A DNA stretch of 8,174 nucleotides from the NCBI GenBank assembly GCA_017444545.1, contig JAFSWJ010000072.1:1-8174 (forward strand), in the 5' to 3' direction. Origin of the DNA: Lachnospiraceae bacterium. GTDB taxonomy: Bacteria; Bacillota; Clostridia; Lachnospirales; Lachnospiraceae. Shown piece after piece: positions 1 to 7,300 of this stretch. A program made the position numbers and the translations under genes. A model generated the notes under the pieces. That model worked only from the letters and a program-made list of their open reading frames with translations, ran no database searches and was not told the origin of the DNA. Position 1 is the first letter of the stretch. Each line of letters begins with the position of its first letter.

Positions 1-77
1 CACACTTATTTGTGTTCTTAAGAGTATCTATAACACTTCTTTTTGAAATCTATGCTTTCCAATAACAACTGATTTAA
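1..77. other. Upstream non-coding segment, no gene recognised
   Basis: This AT-rich stretch precedes the structured leader and the nuclease remnant. I see no ORF with a plausible ribosome binding site. It presumably holds the promoter of the remnant. TATAAC at 29-34 and TTGAAA at 43-48 resemble single promoter boxes, but neither has a well-spaced partner, so no promoter is called. CACA (1-4) and TGTG (11-14) form only a weak inverted repeat, which might be the tail of a structure cut off by the window edge. Confidence 0.4.
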
Positions 78-141
78 GCAGGATTTCGAAAGGCAGTGGA
101 GCTCCTTTTGTAGGTCCTGCGGACTATTTCCACGAAAGGAG
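78..141 (+). promoter_or_regulatory. Structured 5' leader with possible SD-sequestering switch
   Basis: Hand folding gives a long hairpin in which 78-93 pairs with 104-120. It has 16 pairs, three of them G-U, one bulged T at 111, and a 10-nt loop (94-103). The loop bases GTGGA (96-100) are complementary to TCCAC (129-133), so an H-type pseudoknot could end right beside the Shine-Dalgarno AAAGGAG (135-141). The segment CTCCTTT (102-108) is the exact complement of that Shine-Dalgarno. Extended to 102-110 with 133-141 it makes a 9-pair helix that excludes the first hairpin. The 7-mer CGAAAGG occurs at both 87-93 and 133-139, which is why the same strand can pair with either. This resembles a translational on/off leader. 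I do not recognise a known riboswitch class. The downstream gene is broken, so any function may be relic. A mobile-element end hairpin is an alternative. Confidence 0.4.
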
Positions 142-148
142 ACAAAAA

Positions 149-612
149 ATGGAAGAAAAACTGAAGCAGGGACAAAAGGAAGCCTCACGGCAGATGAAAC
201 CGCTTGAGGACATGGATGTTATTGACAATTTTCTGTTTACGGAGATAGCATATGATGAGGAGATAGGATCTGAGGTTTGCCGGATGATCCTGATGAATTT
301 GACAGGAGACTTCAGAAACTGCTGAGATATATAGGCAGAAGCACGGAGGACAATGTAACCGACGACACTACAAAGAGACTGGATGAGATTGTAAGGAATA
401 CGAAGAAAAAGAAGGATATCGGGGTGAGATATATGAAGAGCTGGGAAAGAGAACGGGAATTAATAGCTGAGGGAAAAGCCGAGGGAAAAGCCGAGGAAAA
501 ACTGACAGATATAAAGAATCTCATGAGCAGTATGAAATGGACAGCGGCTCAGGCGATGGAGGCCCTGAAGATACCGGAGGATGACCGGAGGAGGTATTCC
601 GCTCTGCTATGA
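149..612 (+). pseudogene. Rpn family (PD-(D/E)XK) nuclease/transposase remnant, internally deleted and frameshifted
   Basis: Two pieces of one Rpn-type gene are visible. The first starts at ATG 149, seven bases after the Shine-Dalgarno AAAGGAG (135-141). It encodes about 58 residues with the usual Rpn opening (MKPLEDMDVIDNFLF, then EIGSEVCRMIL) and stops at TGA 323-325. The second lies in another frame and is open from about 277 to 612. It carries the typical Rpn C-terminus: a DEFDRRLQKLLRYI segment, the VRYMKSWERE motif, an EGKAEGKAEEK repeat and a short terminal helix (WTAAQAMEALKIPEDD). Intact relatives are usually around 300 residues and hold the nuclease core between these ends. That core is absent, so an internal deletion with a frame change near 280-300 is inferred. 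The TTG at 277 has no ribosome site, so I do not treat the C-terminal piece as a separate gene. Rpn proteins are DNA nucleases linked to recombination; this copy should be inactive. Confidence 0.75.
469..504 (+). repeat. 12-bp tandem repeat coding for EGKA units
   Basis: GAGGGAAAAGCC occurs twice back to back (469-480 and 481-492), followed by a degenerate third copy beginning GAGGAAAAA. The repeat encodes the EGKAEGKAEEK stretch. Repeats of this kind at this position are common in the C-terminal tails of Rpn-family proteins and vary in number by slippage. Confidence 0.7.
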
Positions 613-629
613 GCAGGGCGGGTCTTTTT
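599..629 (+). terminator. Rho-independent terminator after the Rpn remnant
   Basis: The arms CCGCTCTGCT (599-608) and AGCAGGGCGG (612-621) form a 10-pair stem with one G-U pair and a three-base loop ATG. The stem is followed by GTC and five T residues (625-629). The stop codon TGA (610-612) lies in the loop and first base of the right arm, so the terminator overlaps the end of the reading frame. It separates the remnant from the lipoprotein gene downstream. Confidence 0.8.
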
Positions 630-677
630 ATGCATAAATTCAGAGAATGAAAAAGATAAGGCGCTGAAGCACCTAAA

Positions 678-683
678 AAGGAG
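678..683 (+). promoter_or_regulatory. Ribosome binding site of the lipoprotein gene
   Basis: AAGGAG lies seven bases before ATG 691 and fixes this start. The encoded protein begins directly with a lipoprotein signal peptide, which agrees with the choice. Confidence 0.85.
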
Positions 684-690
684 AAAAGAA

Positions 691-2676
691 ATGAAAAAAA
701 CAGCAGCGATTATCCTGGCGATCCTTACGGCAGGCATGCTTTTTGCAGGATGTACGGTACAGGTCAGGGATTACCCGGGAGAGGTAAGCGGTGAGGCTGG
801 AATTGACTATTCCAAGGAGGAGAACTGGGCCTACTACGGTATCGGACAGGACAGGCAGGCGGACCTCTTTCTCATCTGTCCGACGGTGGATACCGGGGAT
901 GACTACAATATGGACCTTGATGATGAGGAGACGAAGGAGAAATTTGTCGGCGCCCTCAACATGGAGAGGGGCATATATGAGGAAACCACCAGAATGTACG
1001 CTCCCTACTACCGGCAGATGGCGATGAAGGGCTACAGCCTTGATGAGGGGGAGCGCGAGCAGTACCTGCAGATCGCGTACGAGGATATCTCCGATGCGTT
1101 TTCTTATTATCTGGATAATATAAACGACGGCAGACCGATAGTCCTTGCGGGCTTTTCACAGGGGGCTGATATGTGCTACAGGCTTCTTGAGGAGTATTTC
1201 GGGGACGAAGAGCTTTCAAAGCAGCTGGTTGCGGTCTATGCCATAGGCTGGCCCTGCAGCAAGGAGCTTGTGGAGAAATACCCGCAGATAAAGCCTGCAT
1301 CAGGGGAGACCGATACCGGGGTCGTGGTAAGCTTTGACTGTGAAGCACCGGAGGTTACCGAAAGCTTCATCATACCGGAGGGATCGGAAAACTATACAAT
1401 AAACCCCTTAAACTGGATGATCGATGGTACCGTTGCCGGAAAGAGGGAAAATCCGGGCTCCTGCTTCACGGATTATGACGGAAATATAAAATCCGAGGAA
1501 AAGGCACTCTGCGGCTGCTACATAGATGAGGAACGCGGTGTGCTGAAGGTGACGGATATAAGCCCAAAGGATTATCCGGCTGTTCTTGATATCCTTCCCG
1601 AGGGAGGATATCACATCTATGATTATCAGTTCTTTTTCAGAAGCCTGCAGGAGAATGTGGGAAAAAGGATCGAGGCATTTTTCGGAGGACCGGAATACAT
1701 TTCCGAGGGGGATGACACCATATGCGAGATCACAGGCTACACGGAATATGATGACGATGGAGAGCGTTTTTTCCTTTCCGAGGGGGACAAGGTTGCGGTC
1801 ATTTCTCCGTCTGCGCTTCCCAGCAGGGAGCAGGTAGATGCGGTTATGAACGGTCTCGAGGAATGGGGCTTTGAACCTGTGGAGGGAAAATATGTCTGCC
1901 AGGAGACCAGGACATTAGACGAGCTTACGGAGGATCTGACCTGGGCACTTTCAGATGATGAGATCAAAGCCATTTTCTGCGTCAGGGGAGGCTACGGCGC
2001 AACGGGCGCGATGGATACCATCACGGAGGATACCATAAAGGAAGCCCGTAAACCCATCATCGGCTACAGCGACATAACGGTATATCACTCAGCCTGGACA
2101 CAGGCATGTCTTCCTTCGGTGCATGCCTGCATGAGCGGTACCTTCACGGATCTCCCGGATGACTGCAGGGAGGCGGAGCTTCAGATGATGATGGGAAATA
2201 TCCCTTCCTACAGCTGCAGTTCGAATGAGGCCGGTATCGACGGCAGGGCGGAGGGAATCCTCATAGGAGGAAACCTTTCTACCTTCACAGCAACCCTGGG
2301 CACAGACTACGACAGTACACTGACAGACGAGCCATACATCCTGTTTTTGGAGGAGGTAGGTGAGAATATCCAGCATATCCACAGATATCTGACGATCCTG
2401 AAGCATGCGGGAGTCCTTGACAGGGCAGAGGGTATCATTTTCGGAGAATGGACCGAGCTTCCCGCAAACGGCTCCGGCAATTTCGGGGATGCCAGGGGCG
2501 GGAAATACGAGTCCGTAGCGGATATGATCAGGCGCGAATTCCTGCAGGATTGTGACATCCCGGTAGCCTTCGGCTTCCCGGCAGGACATGCGGATGTGAA
2601 CTACCCTCTGCTCATGGGAGAGGAGCTTGAGCTTTCGGTCTCGGGCAGCAGCTTCACCCTGGAGTGGGATGAATGA
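691..2676 (+). CDS. Lipoprotein fusing DUF3089 alpha/beta-hydrolase and S66 LD-carboxypeptidase domains
   Basis: The 661-residue product starts with a lipoprotein signal peptide: lysines at 2-3, a hydrophobic core, and a lipobox LFAGC with Cys21. It should be anchored on the outer face of the membrane. Residues about 42-325 match DUF3089, an alpha/beta-hydrolase family. They show GFSQG with nucleophile candidate Ser156, an NPLNW motif at 238-242, and YHIYDYQ with His308 as the likely catalytic histidine. From about 357 an S66 (LdcA/MccF-like) serine peptidase follows, with VRGGYG (431-436), GYSD with Ser460, FLEEVGE with Glu554 as the likely catalytic Glu, and PAGH with His633. The Ser-Glu-His triad therefore appears complete. 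S66 enzymes cut L,D-peptide bonds in murein peptides or cleave peptide antibiotics. Well-studied LdcA acts in the cytoplasm, whereas this copy is predicted to be outside. The natural substrates and the reason for the fusion are unknown. The ZIP gene starts 13 bases after its stop. Confidence 0.88.
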   Translation: MKKTAAIILAILTAGMLFAGCTVQVRDYPGEVSGEAGIDYSKEENWAYYGIGQDRQADLFLICPTVDTGDDYNMDLDDEETKEKFVGALNMERGIYEETTRMYAPYYRQMAMKGYSLDEGEREQYLQIAYEDISDAFSYYLDNINDGRPIVLAGFSQGADMCYRLLEEYFGDEELSKQLVAVYAIGWPCSKELVEKYPQIKPASGETDTGVVVSFDCEAPEVTESFIIPEGSENYTINPLNWMIDGTVAGKRENPGSCFTDYDGNIKSEEKALCGCYIDEERGVLKVTDISPKDYPAVLDILPEGGYHIYDYQFFFRSLQENVGKRIEAFFGGPEYISEGDDTICEITGYTEYDDDGERFFLSEGDKVAVISPSALPSREQVDAVMNGLEEWGFEPVEGKYVCQETRTLDELTEDLTWALSDDEIKAIFCVRGGYGATGAMDTITEDTIKEARKPIIGYSDITVYHSAWTQACLPSVHACMSGTFTDLPDDCREAELQMMMGNIPSYSCSSNEAGIDGRAEGILIGGNLSTFTATLGTDYDSTLTDEPYILFLEEVGENIQHIHRYLTILKHAGVLDRAEGIIFGEWTELPANGSGNFGDARGGKYESVADMIRREFLQDCDIPVAFGFPAGHADVNYPLLMGEELELSVSGSSFTLEWDE

Positions 2677-2682
2677 AAGGAG
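2677..2682 (+). promoter_or_regulatory. Ribosome binding site of the ZIP transporter gene
   Basis: AAGGAG begins directly after the TGA (2674-2676) of the lipoprotein gene and lies seven bases before ATG 2690. The tight arrangement supports co-transcription. Confidence 0.85.
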
Positions 2683-2689
2683 AAGATAG

Positions 2690-3469
2690 ATGAATGTTGA
2701 TGTTCTGACGGGTGTGATGATACCCTTTGCGGGAACCTCCCTCGGAGCCGCGATGGTGTTCCTGTTAAAGAAACAGATATCCGACAATCTGCAAAAGGTA
2801 CTGACCGGGTTTGCAGCGGGAGTCATGGTCGCGGCCTCATTCTGGAGCCTGCTGTCACCGGCGCTTGAAAGCAGCGAGGGAATGGGAAGGCTTTCATTCA
2901 TCCCGGCTGCCGTCGGTTTTCTCATAGGTATAGGTTTTCTTTTGTTTCTGGATATGGTCACTCCCCACATGCATATGGACAGGCAGAGTGAGGGACCGGA
3001 AAGCGGACTGAAAAGGACCACCAAGCTCATCCTTGCGGTGACACTTCACAACATTCCCGAAGGAATGGCAGTCGGAGTCGTATATGCGGGATGGCTTGCA
3101 GGCGGTGCGGGTGTCAGCCGTGCGGCGGCCCTGGTCCTGGCACTTGGTATTGCCATACAGAACTTTCCGGAGGGCGCCATAGTATCCATGCCTCTTCTGG
3201 CGGAGGGCATGCCAAAGAAAAAGACCTTCCTCATGGGAGTATTGTCGGGTGCGGTAGAGCCTGTTGCTGCAATCATCACCATACTTGCGGCAAGCGCGGT
3301 GATACCAGTCCTGCCTTATCTGCTTGCCTTTGCGGCAGGCGCTATGTTCTATGTCGTGGTAGAGGAGCTGATCCCTGAGATGTCCGAGGGAGAGCACAGC
3401 AATATAGGAACCATATCCTTTGCCATAGGCTTCGTATTGATGATGATACTGGATGTTGCACTGGGGTGA
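2690..3469 (+). CDS. ZIP family metal transporter (ZupT/GufA-like)
   Basis: The 259-residue length is close to that of E. coli ZupT. The protein is hydrophobic throughout, as expected for an eight-helix ZIP transporter in the cytoplasmic membrane. The two metal-site signatures are clear: HNIPEG (120-125) and QNFPEG (157-162). SGAVEP (Glu190, Pro191) and EELIPE (225-230) are further family motifs. The loop before the first signature is short and holds HMHMD (93-97), a likely metal-binding element, instead of the long His-rich loop of eukaryotic ZIPs. ZIP proteins move Zn, Mn, Fe or Co, usually into the cytoplasm; the metal cannot be told from sequence. It lies between the lipoprotein gene and a small membrane ORF, and mntP follows soon after, so a role in divalent metal balance is likely. 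Confidence 0.92.
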   Translation: MNVDVLTGVMIPFAGTSLGAAMVFLLKKQISDNLQKVLTGFAAGVMVAASFWSLLSPALESSEGMGRLSFIPAAVGFLIGIGFLLFLDMVTPHMHMDRQSEGPESGLKRTTKLILAVTLHNIPEGMAVGVVYAGWLAGGAGVSRAAALVLALGIAIQNFPEGAIVSMPLLAEGMPKKKTFLMGVLSGAVEPVAAIITILAASAVIPVLPYLLAFAAGAMFYVVVEELIPEMSEGEHSNIGTISFAIGFVLMMILDVALG

Positions 3470-3472
3470 CAT

Positions 3473-3733
3473 ATGAAAAACTCAAACCTGAAAAAGACCC
3501 TGATCATCTCCGCCTCGATCCTTGTTCTCACAATAGTAGCTTATCTGGCTTATGAAAAGCATATGAGTTATGATATCGAGCCTCACGAATCCTTCATGAT
3601 GAGCTCTGTCCTTTTAAATCCCCAGCTGATGATCTAAAGCGCAGCCCTTGGTGCAAGGCACTTTGCATATTACCGGCTCTTTGTTGCCGCTTTTTCACTG
3701 GTCTGCGGCATACTGGTCAATCTCATATTATGA
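3473..3733 (+). pseudogene. Small two-helix membrane protein interrupted by an in-frame TAA
   Basis: ATG 3473 lies three bases after the ZIP stop, with a weak GGGG-type ribosome site overlapping that stop (3463-3468). The frame gives a 54-residue product ending at TAA 3635-3637. It has one membrane helix at about residues 9-27, followed by a polar stretch (YEKHMSYDIEPHESF). Past the TAA the same frame stays open for 31 more codons and encodes a second hydrophobic helix (FVAAFSLVCGILVNLIL). It ends at TGA 3731-3733, which overlaps the ATG of mntP as ATGA. Protein-like sequence after the stop, plus the ATGA overlap, suggests that the original gene was 86 codons and acquired a nonsense mutation. 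A sequencing error, read-through, or a truly short 54-residue protein are alternatives. I do not recognise the family. Confidence 0.6.
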
Positions 3734-4311
3734 ATGCGATACTGTTTTTATTAAATAACATCATACTGGGAGCTGCGCTTGCGATGGACGCTTTTTCGGT
3801 ATCCGTTGCAAACGGACTGGATGTTCCGCACATCAAAAGAAAAGACAGACTCTTCATGACAGGAGCCTTCGGGCTTTTCCAGTCTCTGATGCCTCTTCTC
3901 GGATGGTTTTTTGTAAATCATACGGAAAAGACTTTTGAAGTCGTAGTGCCCTATGTGCCCTGGGCCGGAACTGTCATTCTCCTTATCCTCGGTGTGAAGA
4001 TGATCGTTGAAGGGATAGGAAACAGAAACGGATCCGGAGAGGAGGGGAGCACTACGGCGCCCGGTATCCGCATGATACTCCTTCAGGCGGTAGCTACCTC
4101 GATAGATGCTCTTTCCGTCGGATTCATTACGGCTTCCCAAAGCACGCCGGAGGCGATTCTGTCTTCTCTGATCATAGGTATCACCACCTTTCTCATCTGC
4201 CTTGGAGGTGTTCACGCCGGAAAGGTCTTTGGCAAAAAACTTTCGTTTTACGGCCGGATCCTGGGAGGAGTCATATTGATCGTTATCGCATTCAGACTCA
4301 TTCCTCTGTAG
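3730..4311 (+). CDS. mntP: Manganese efflux pump MntP
   Basis: The 193-residue product matches the MntP (YebN) family in length and in its two related halves. Each half carries the family's acidic membrane motif: AMDAFSVSVANGL with Asp20 and ATSIDALSVGF with Asp126. Six membrane helices are expected, with a polar loop at about 96-112 separating the halves. MntP exports Mn(II) from the cytoplasm and protects against manganese excess. The start at 3730 gives the usual MntP N-terminus, but no Shine-Dalgarno is visible before it. Instead its ATG overlaps the TGA of the preceding small ORF, which points to translational coupling. MntP genes are often controlled by a yybP-ykoY manganese riboswitch; none fits here because the gene sits inside an operon. 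No terminator is seen between it and the kinase gene. Confidence 0.93.
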   Translation: MNAILFLLNNIILGAALAMDAFSVSVANGLDVPHIKRKDRLFMTGAFGLFQSLMPLLGWFFVNHTEKTFEVVVPYVPWAGTVILLILGVKMIVEGIGNRNGSGEEGSTTAPGIRMILLQAVATSIDALSVGFITASQSTPEAILSSLIIGITTFLICLGGVHAGKVFGKKLSFYGRILGGVILIVIAFRLIPL

Positions 4312-4329
4312 AAGAAAATATCATATAAT
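4301..4329 (+). promoter_or_regulatory. Possible promoter of the hybrid kinase gene
   Basis: A perfect TATAAT lies at 4324-4329, just after the mntP stop (4309-4311) and 36 bases before the kinase ATG. At 17-base spacing the -35 position reads TTCCTC (4301-4306), a poor match to TTGACA, and there is no extended -10 TG. The segment is very AT-rich, so a chance match is possible. If real, it would transcribe the kinase separately from the metal-transport operon. Confidence 0.35.
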
Positions 4330-4341
4330 AAAAGATCACAC

Positions 4342-4352
4342 AAAGGAAAGGA
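4342..4352 (+). promoter_or_regulatory. Doubled Shine-Dalgarno-like motif before the kinase
   Basis: Two overlapping AAAGGA motifs (4342-4347 and 4347-4352) precede the first in-frame ATG at 4366. The nearer one is 13 bases from the ATG, longer than the seven bases at the other genes here. The next in-frame candidate, GTG 4393, has no ribosome site and would cut into the first membrane helix, so ATG 4366 is preferred. Confidence 0.55.
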
Positions 4353-4365
4353 CATACACGGACAA

Positions 4366-7300
4366 ATGTATCAGATATTACTTACTTTTCAGGTGATCAG
4401 TGTATTTGCGCTCTTTCTGGAAAGCGCCCTGGTCTTTAAATACTGGAAGACCAATGTGCATTCCTGGCTTTTTTTGAGCTGCATGGCAACCCTCATAAAC
4501 AACATAGGCTACTTTTTTGAACTTATCAGCACCACAAAGGAAGCATATATGTCGGCGCTGAAGATATCTTATCTTGGCAGGATCTGCACCGTGTATGCGC
4601 TGTTCATGTTCGTGGTCGCGTTTGTGCGTGCCGGTCTTCCGAAGATCATGCATTACATCCTTGCCGTCATCAATCTCGTCACCTATCTCATAGTCATCAC
4701 GACAGAGAAGACAGGTCTTTATTATAAATATACGAAGTATACCAGACAGGGTGATTTTCCCATCTTTTACCACATTGACGGGATCTGGCATTTCATATGG
4801 TCCGGAATGATCATGTTTTACGCGGTCTTCGGGATCATTCTCCTGGTGCTTGCCTATCGCAGGGAGAGGAGGAGGATGGCAAAGGACAGGATCTTTCTTG
4901 TGATGATGGCCATCATAACCCAGAGCGTGTTTGTCTTTGTGGAGACATTGAAGCTCATACCCTTCCTGGAGCAGATATATGATGTGACCATGCTGGGCTT
5001 TCCCCTCGGAGCCGTATTCATGTTCATAGCCATCTTCAGGTATGACCTGCTTGATACCGAGGAGCTTGCAAAGGAATACGTGGTCAGCGAGCTGTCCGAG
5101 GGTATCATAGCGGTGGACGAGGAAAATGAGGTGAGATTTTATAATAAATCCGCCCTGTCCATTTTTCCCGCCCTGACGGCCAATCCGGAAAGTGTCATCA
5201 GGAGGATCAGGAGGAGGATCAAAAGCGGAAAGCCTTTAAAGGTTGACGGCAGGATCTATTCCCCCGAGGAAAAGCCCCTGATGCAGAACGGCAACCCTTC
5301 CGGGATGATCTTTGCGGTGGTGGATGATACCGAGCATTACCGCTACATGAAGGAACTTGAGGAACAAAAAAGTCTGGCAGATGCCGCAAACAAGGCAAAG
5401 TCAGCCTTCCTTGCAAATATGTCCCACGAGATACGGACTCCCATAAATGCGGTTCTGGGAATGGATGAAATGATACTTCGTGAGAGCAGGGAAAAGGACA
5501 TCATAGCCTATGCTTCGGATATCAGGTCTGCGGGAAGGACACTTCTTTCACTCATAAACGACATCCTTGATTTTTCAAAGATCGAGGAGGGAAAGATGGA
5601 GATCATTCCCACCCAGTATGATCTGTCATCTCTGGCGGGCGATATCGTGAACATGATCCAGTCACGTGCGGAAAAGAAGGGACTTCATTTTGAAGTCGAT
5701 GTCCAAAACGATATCCCCAGCGTTCTCTACGGTGATGAGGTCCGCATCAAGCAGATCGTTTTGAACCTTCTGACAAATGCCGTCAAATATACCGAGACCG
5801 GGTCTGTGAGGCTTGAGATCTCATACAAACCGCTGCAGGAGGGGGAACTGGAACTTTGCTTCGCTGTTTCCGACACCGGCATAGGAATGAAGGAAGAGGA
5901 TATGAACCGCCTCTTTTCTCCCTTTTCGAGGATCGAGGAAAAACGTAACCGAAACATCGAGGGAACGGGCCTTGGCATGAGCATCGTAAAGCAGCTCCTG
6001 GCCCTCATGGATTCAAAGCTTGATGTGAAGAGTGAGTACGGAAAAGGCTCGCAGTTTCATTTCGGCGTGAAGCAAAAGATCGTCAGGGACGATCCCATAG
6101 GTGATTTCACCACCAGATACGAAAGGGTGGTCCGCTCTCCGGGACAGTACAGGGAGCTCTTTCATGCGCCCGATGCAAAGGTGCTGGTGGTGGATGACAA
6201 CGAGGTCAATCTCACCGTTATCACCAATCTGCTCAAGCGTACCCGGGTTCAGGTGGATACCGTTCTTTCCGGAAAGGAAGCCATTCTTTCCTGTGCGAAA
6301 AATGATTATGACATCGTCTTTGTGGATCATATGATGCCCGAGATGGACGGCATAGAGACCCTGCACGAGCTTCAAAAGCAGGATGAGGGCAGAGGGACGC
6401 ATCCGGTCTACGTGGCGCTTACCGCAAATGCGGTATCGGGCGCAAGGGAAAGATACCTTGGCGCAGGCTTTGCGGACTATATCTCAAAGCCCGTGGACGG
6501 GGCAAGGCTTGAGGAAATGTTAAAAAGTGCCCTGCCGGAAGAAAAGCTCCAAAGGGTGGAGGAGGCTCCCGAAACTGATGTACTTCCCGATAATAAAAAC
6601 GGAAAGCGTTCCGTTCTCGTCGTGGATGATGATGAGGTCATCTGTGTGACCGTAAAGGAGATCCTTGGAAAGACCTTTTCGGTTGAGACTGTTATGGACG
6701 GCAACGAGGCTCTTATTATGGCAAAGAACGATCATCCCGATCTTATCCTGCTTGACATCAATATGTCGGGCATGAACGGGTTCGAGGTTTTTGAAAAGCT
6801 TAAAGATGATGCCGCCACAAAGGATATCCCCGTAATGTATATCACCGCTGACGAGGACAGGGAAAAGGAAACGGCGGCACTCAAAAACGGAGCGAGGGAT
6901 CTCATCAGAAAGCCTTTTGTTCCGGAGGTTCTGCTGCAGAGGTGCAAGGGTGTCATAGACCTTGACAGATATCAGAAGAATCTGCAGGGCGAGGTTGAAA
7001 AGCAGACCGACCGCGCCGAAAGGCTCAATCAGGAAATGATGTTTGCGCTGTCGCGGACCGTTGACGCAAAGGATCATTATACAAACGGACATTCGGAGAG
7101 GGTTGCATCATATTCTGCGGAGATCGCAAGGAGACTCGGCAAAAGCTTTGAGGAACAGAAAAAGATATACGAGATGGGGCTTTTGCACGATATAGGAAAG
7201 ATCGGCGTCCCCGAGGAGATCATCAACAAGACCGGAAAGCTGACGGACGAGGAATTCGAGCGGATCAAGGAGCACACTACCACAGGTTATGAGATCCTCA

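Noticed and set aside
78..141. Cyclic-di-GMP riboswitch in the leader, considered because an HD-GYP protein is nearby
   Set aside because: The conserved GEMM core sequences and the two-helix layout are not present, and the leader belongs to the nuclease remnant rather than to the kinase.
277..612. Independent 111-codon gene starting at TTG 277
   Set aside because: The TTG has no ribosome binding site, and the product is only the C-terminal part of an Rpn protein whose N-terminus lies just upstream in another frame.
2089..3030. Long minus-strand frame of 313 codons
   Set aside because: It lies antisense across the end of the S66 lipoprotein gene and the start of the ZIP gene, both clear families on the + strand. 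The encoded sequence shows no recognisable domain.
3638..3729. yybP-ykoY manganese riboswitch before mntP
   Set aside because: The bases are an open frame encoding a membrane helix, and I cannot find the conserved loop sequences or paired arms of that riboswitch.
4378..4791. Minus-strand frame of 137 codons at the start of the kinase
   Set aside because: The + strand encodes membrane helices here that lead in frame into the kinase. The minus product is a charged, low-information sequence with no family match.
6520..7092. Minus-strand frame of 190 codons
   Set aside because: It is antisense to REC2 and the start of HD-GYP of the kinase, whose motifs are continuous in the + frame. It looks like a codon-bias shadow.
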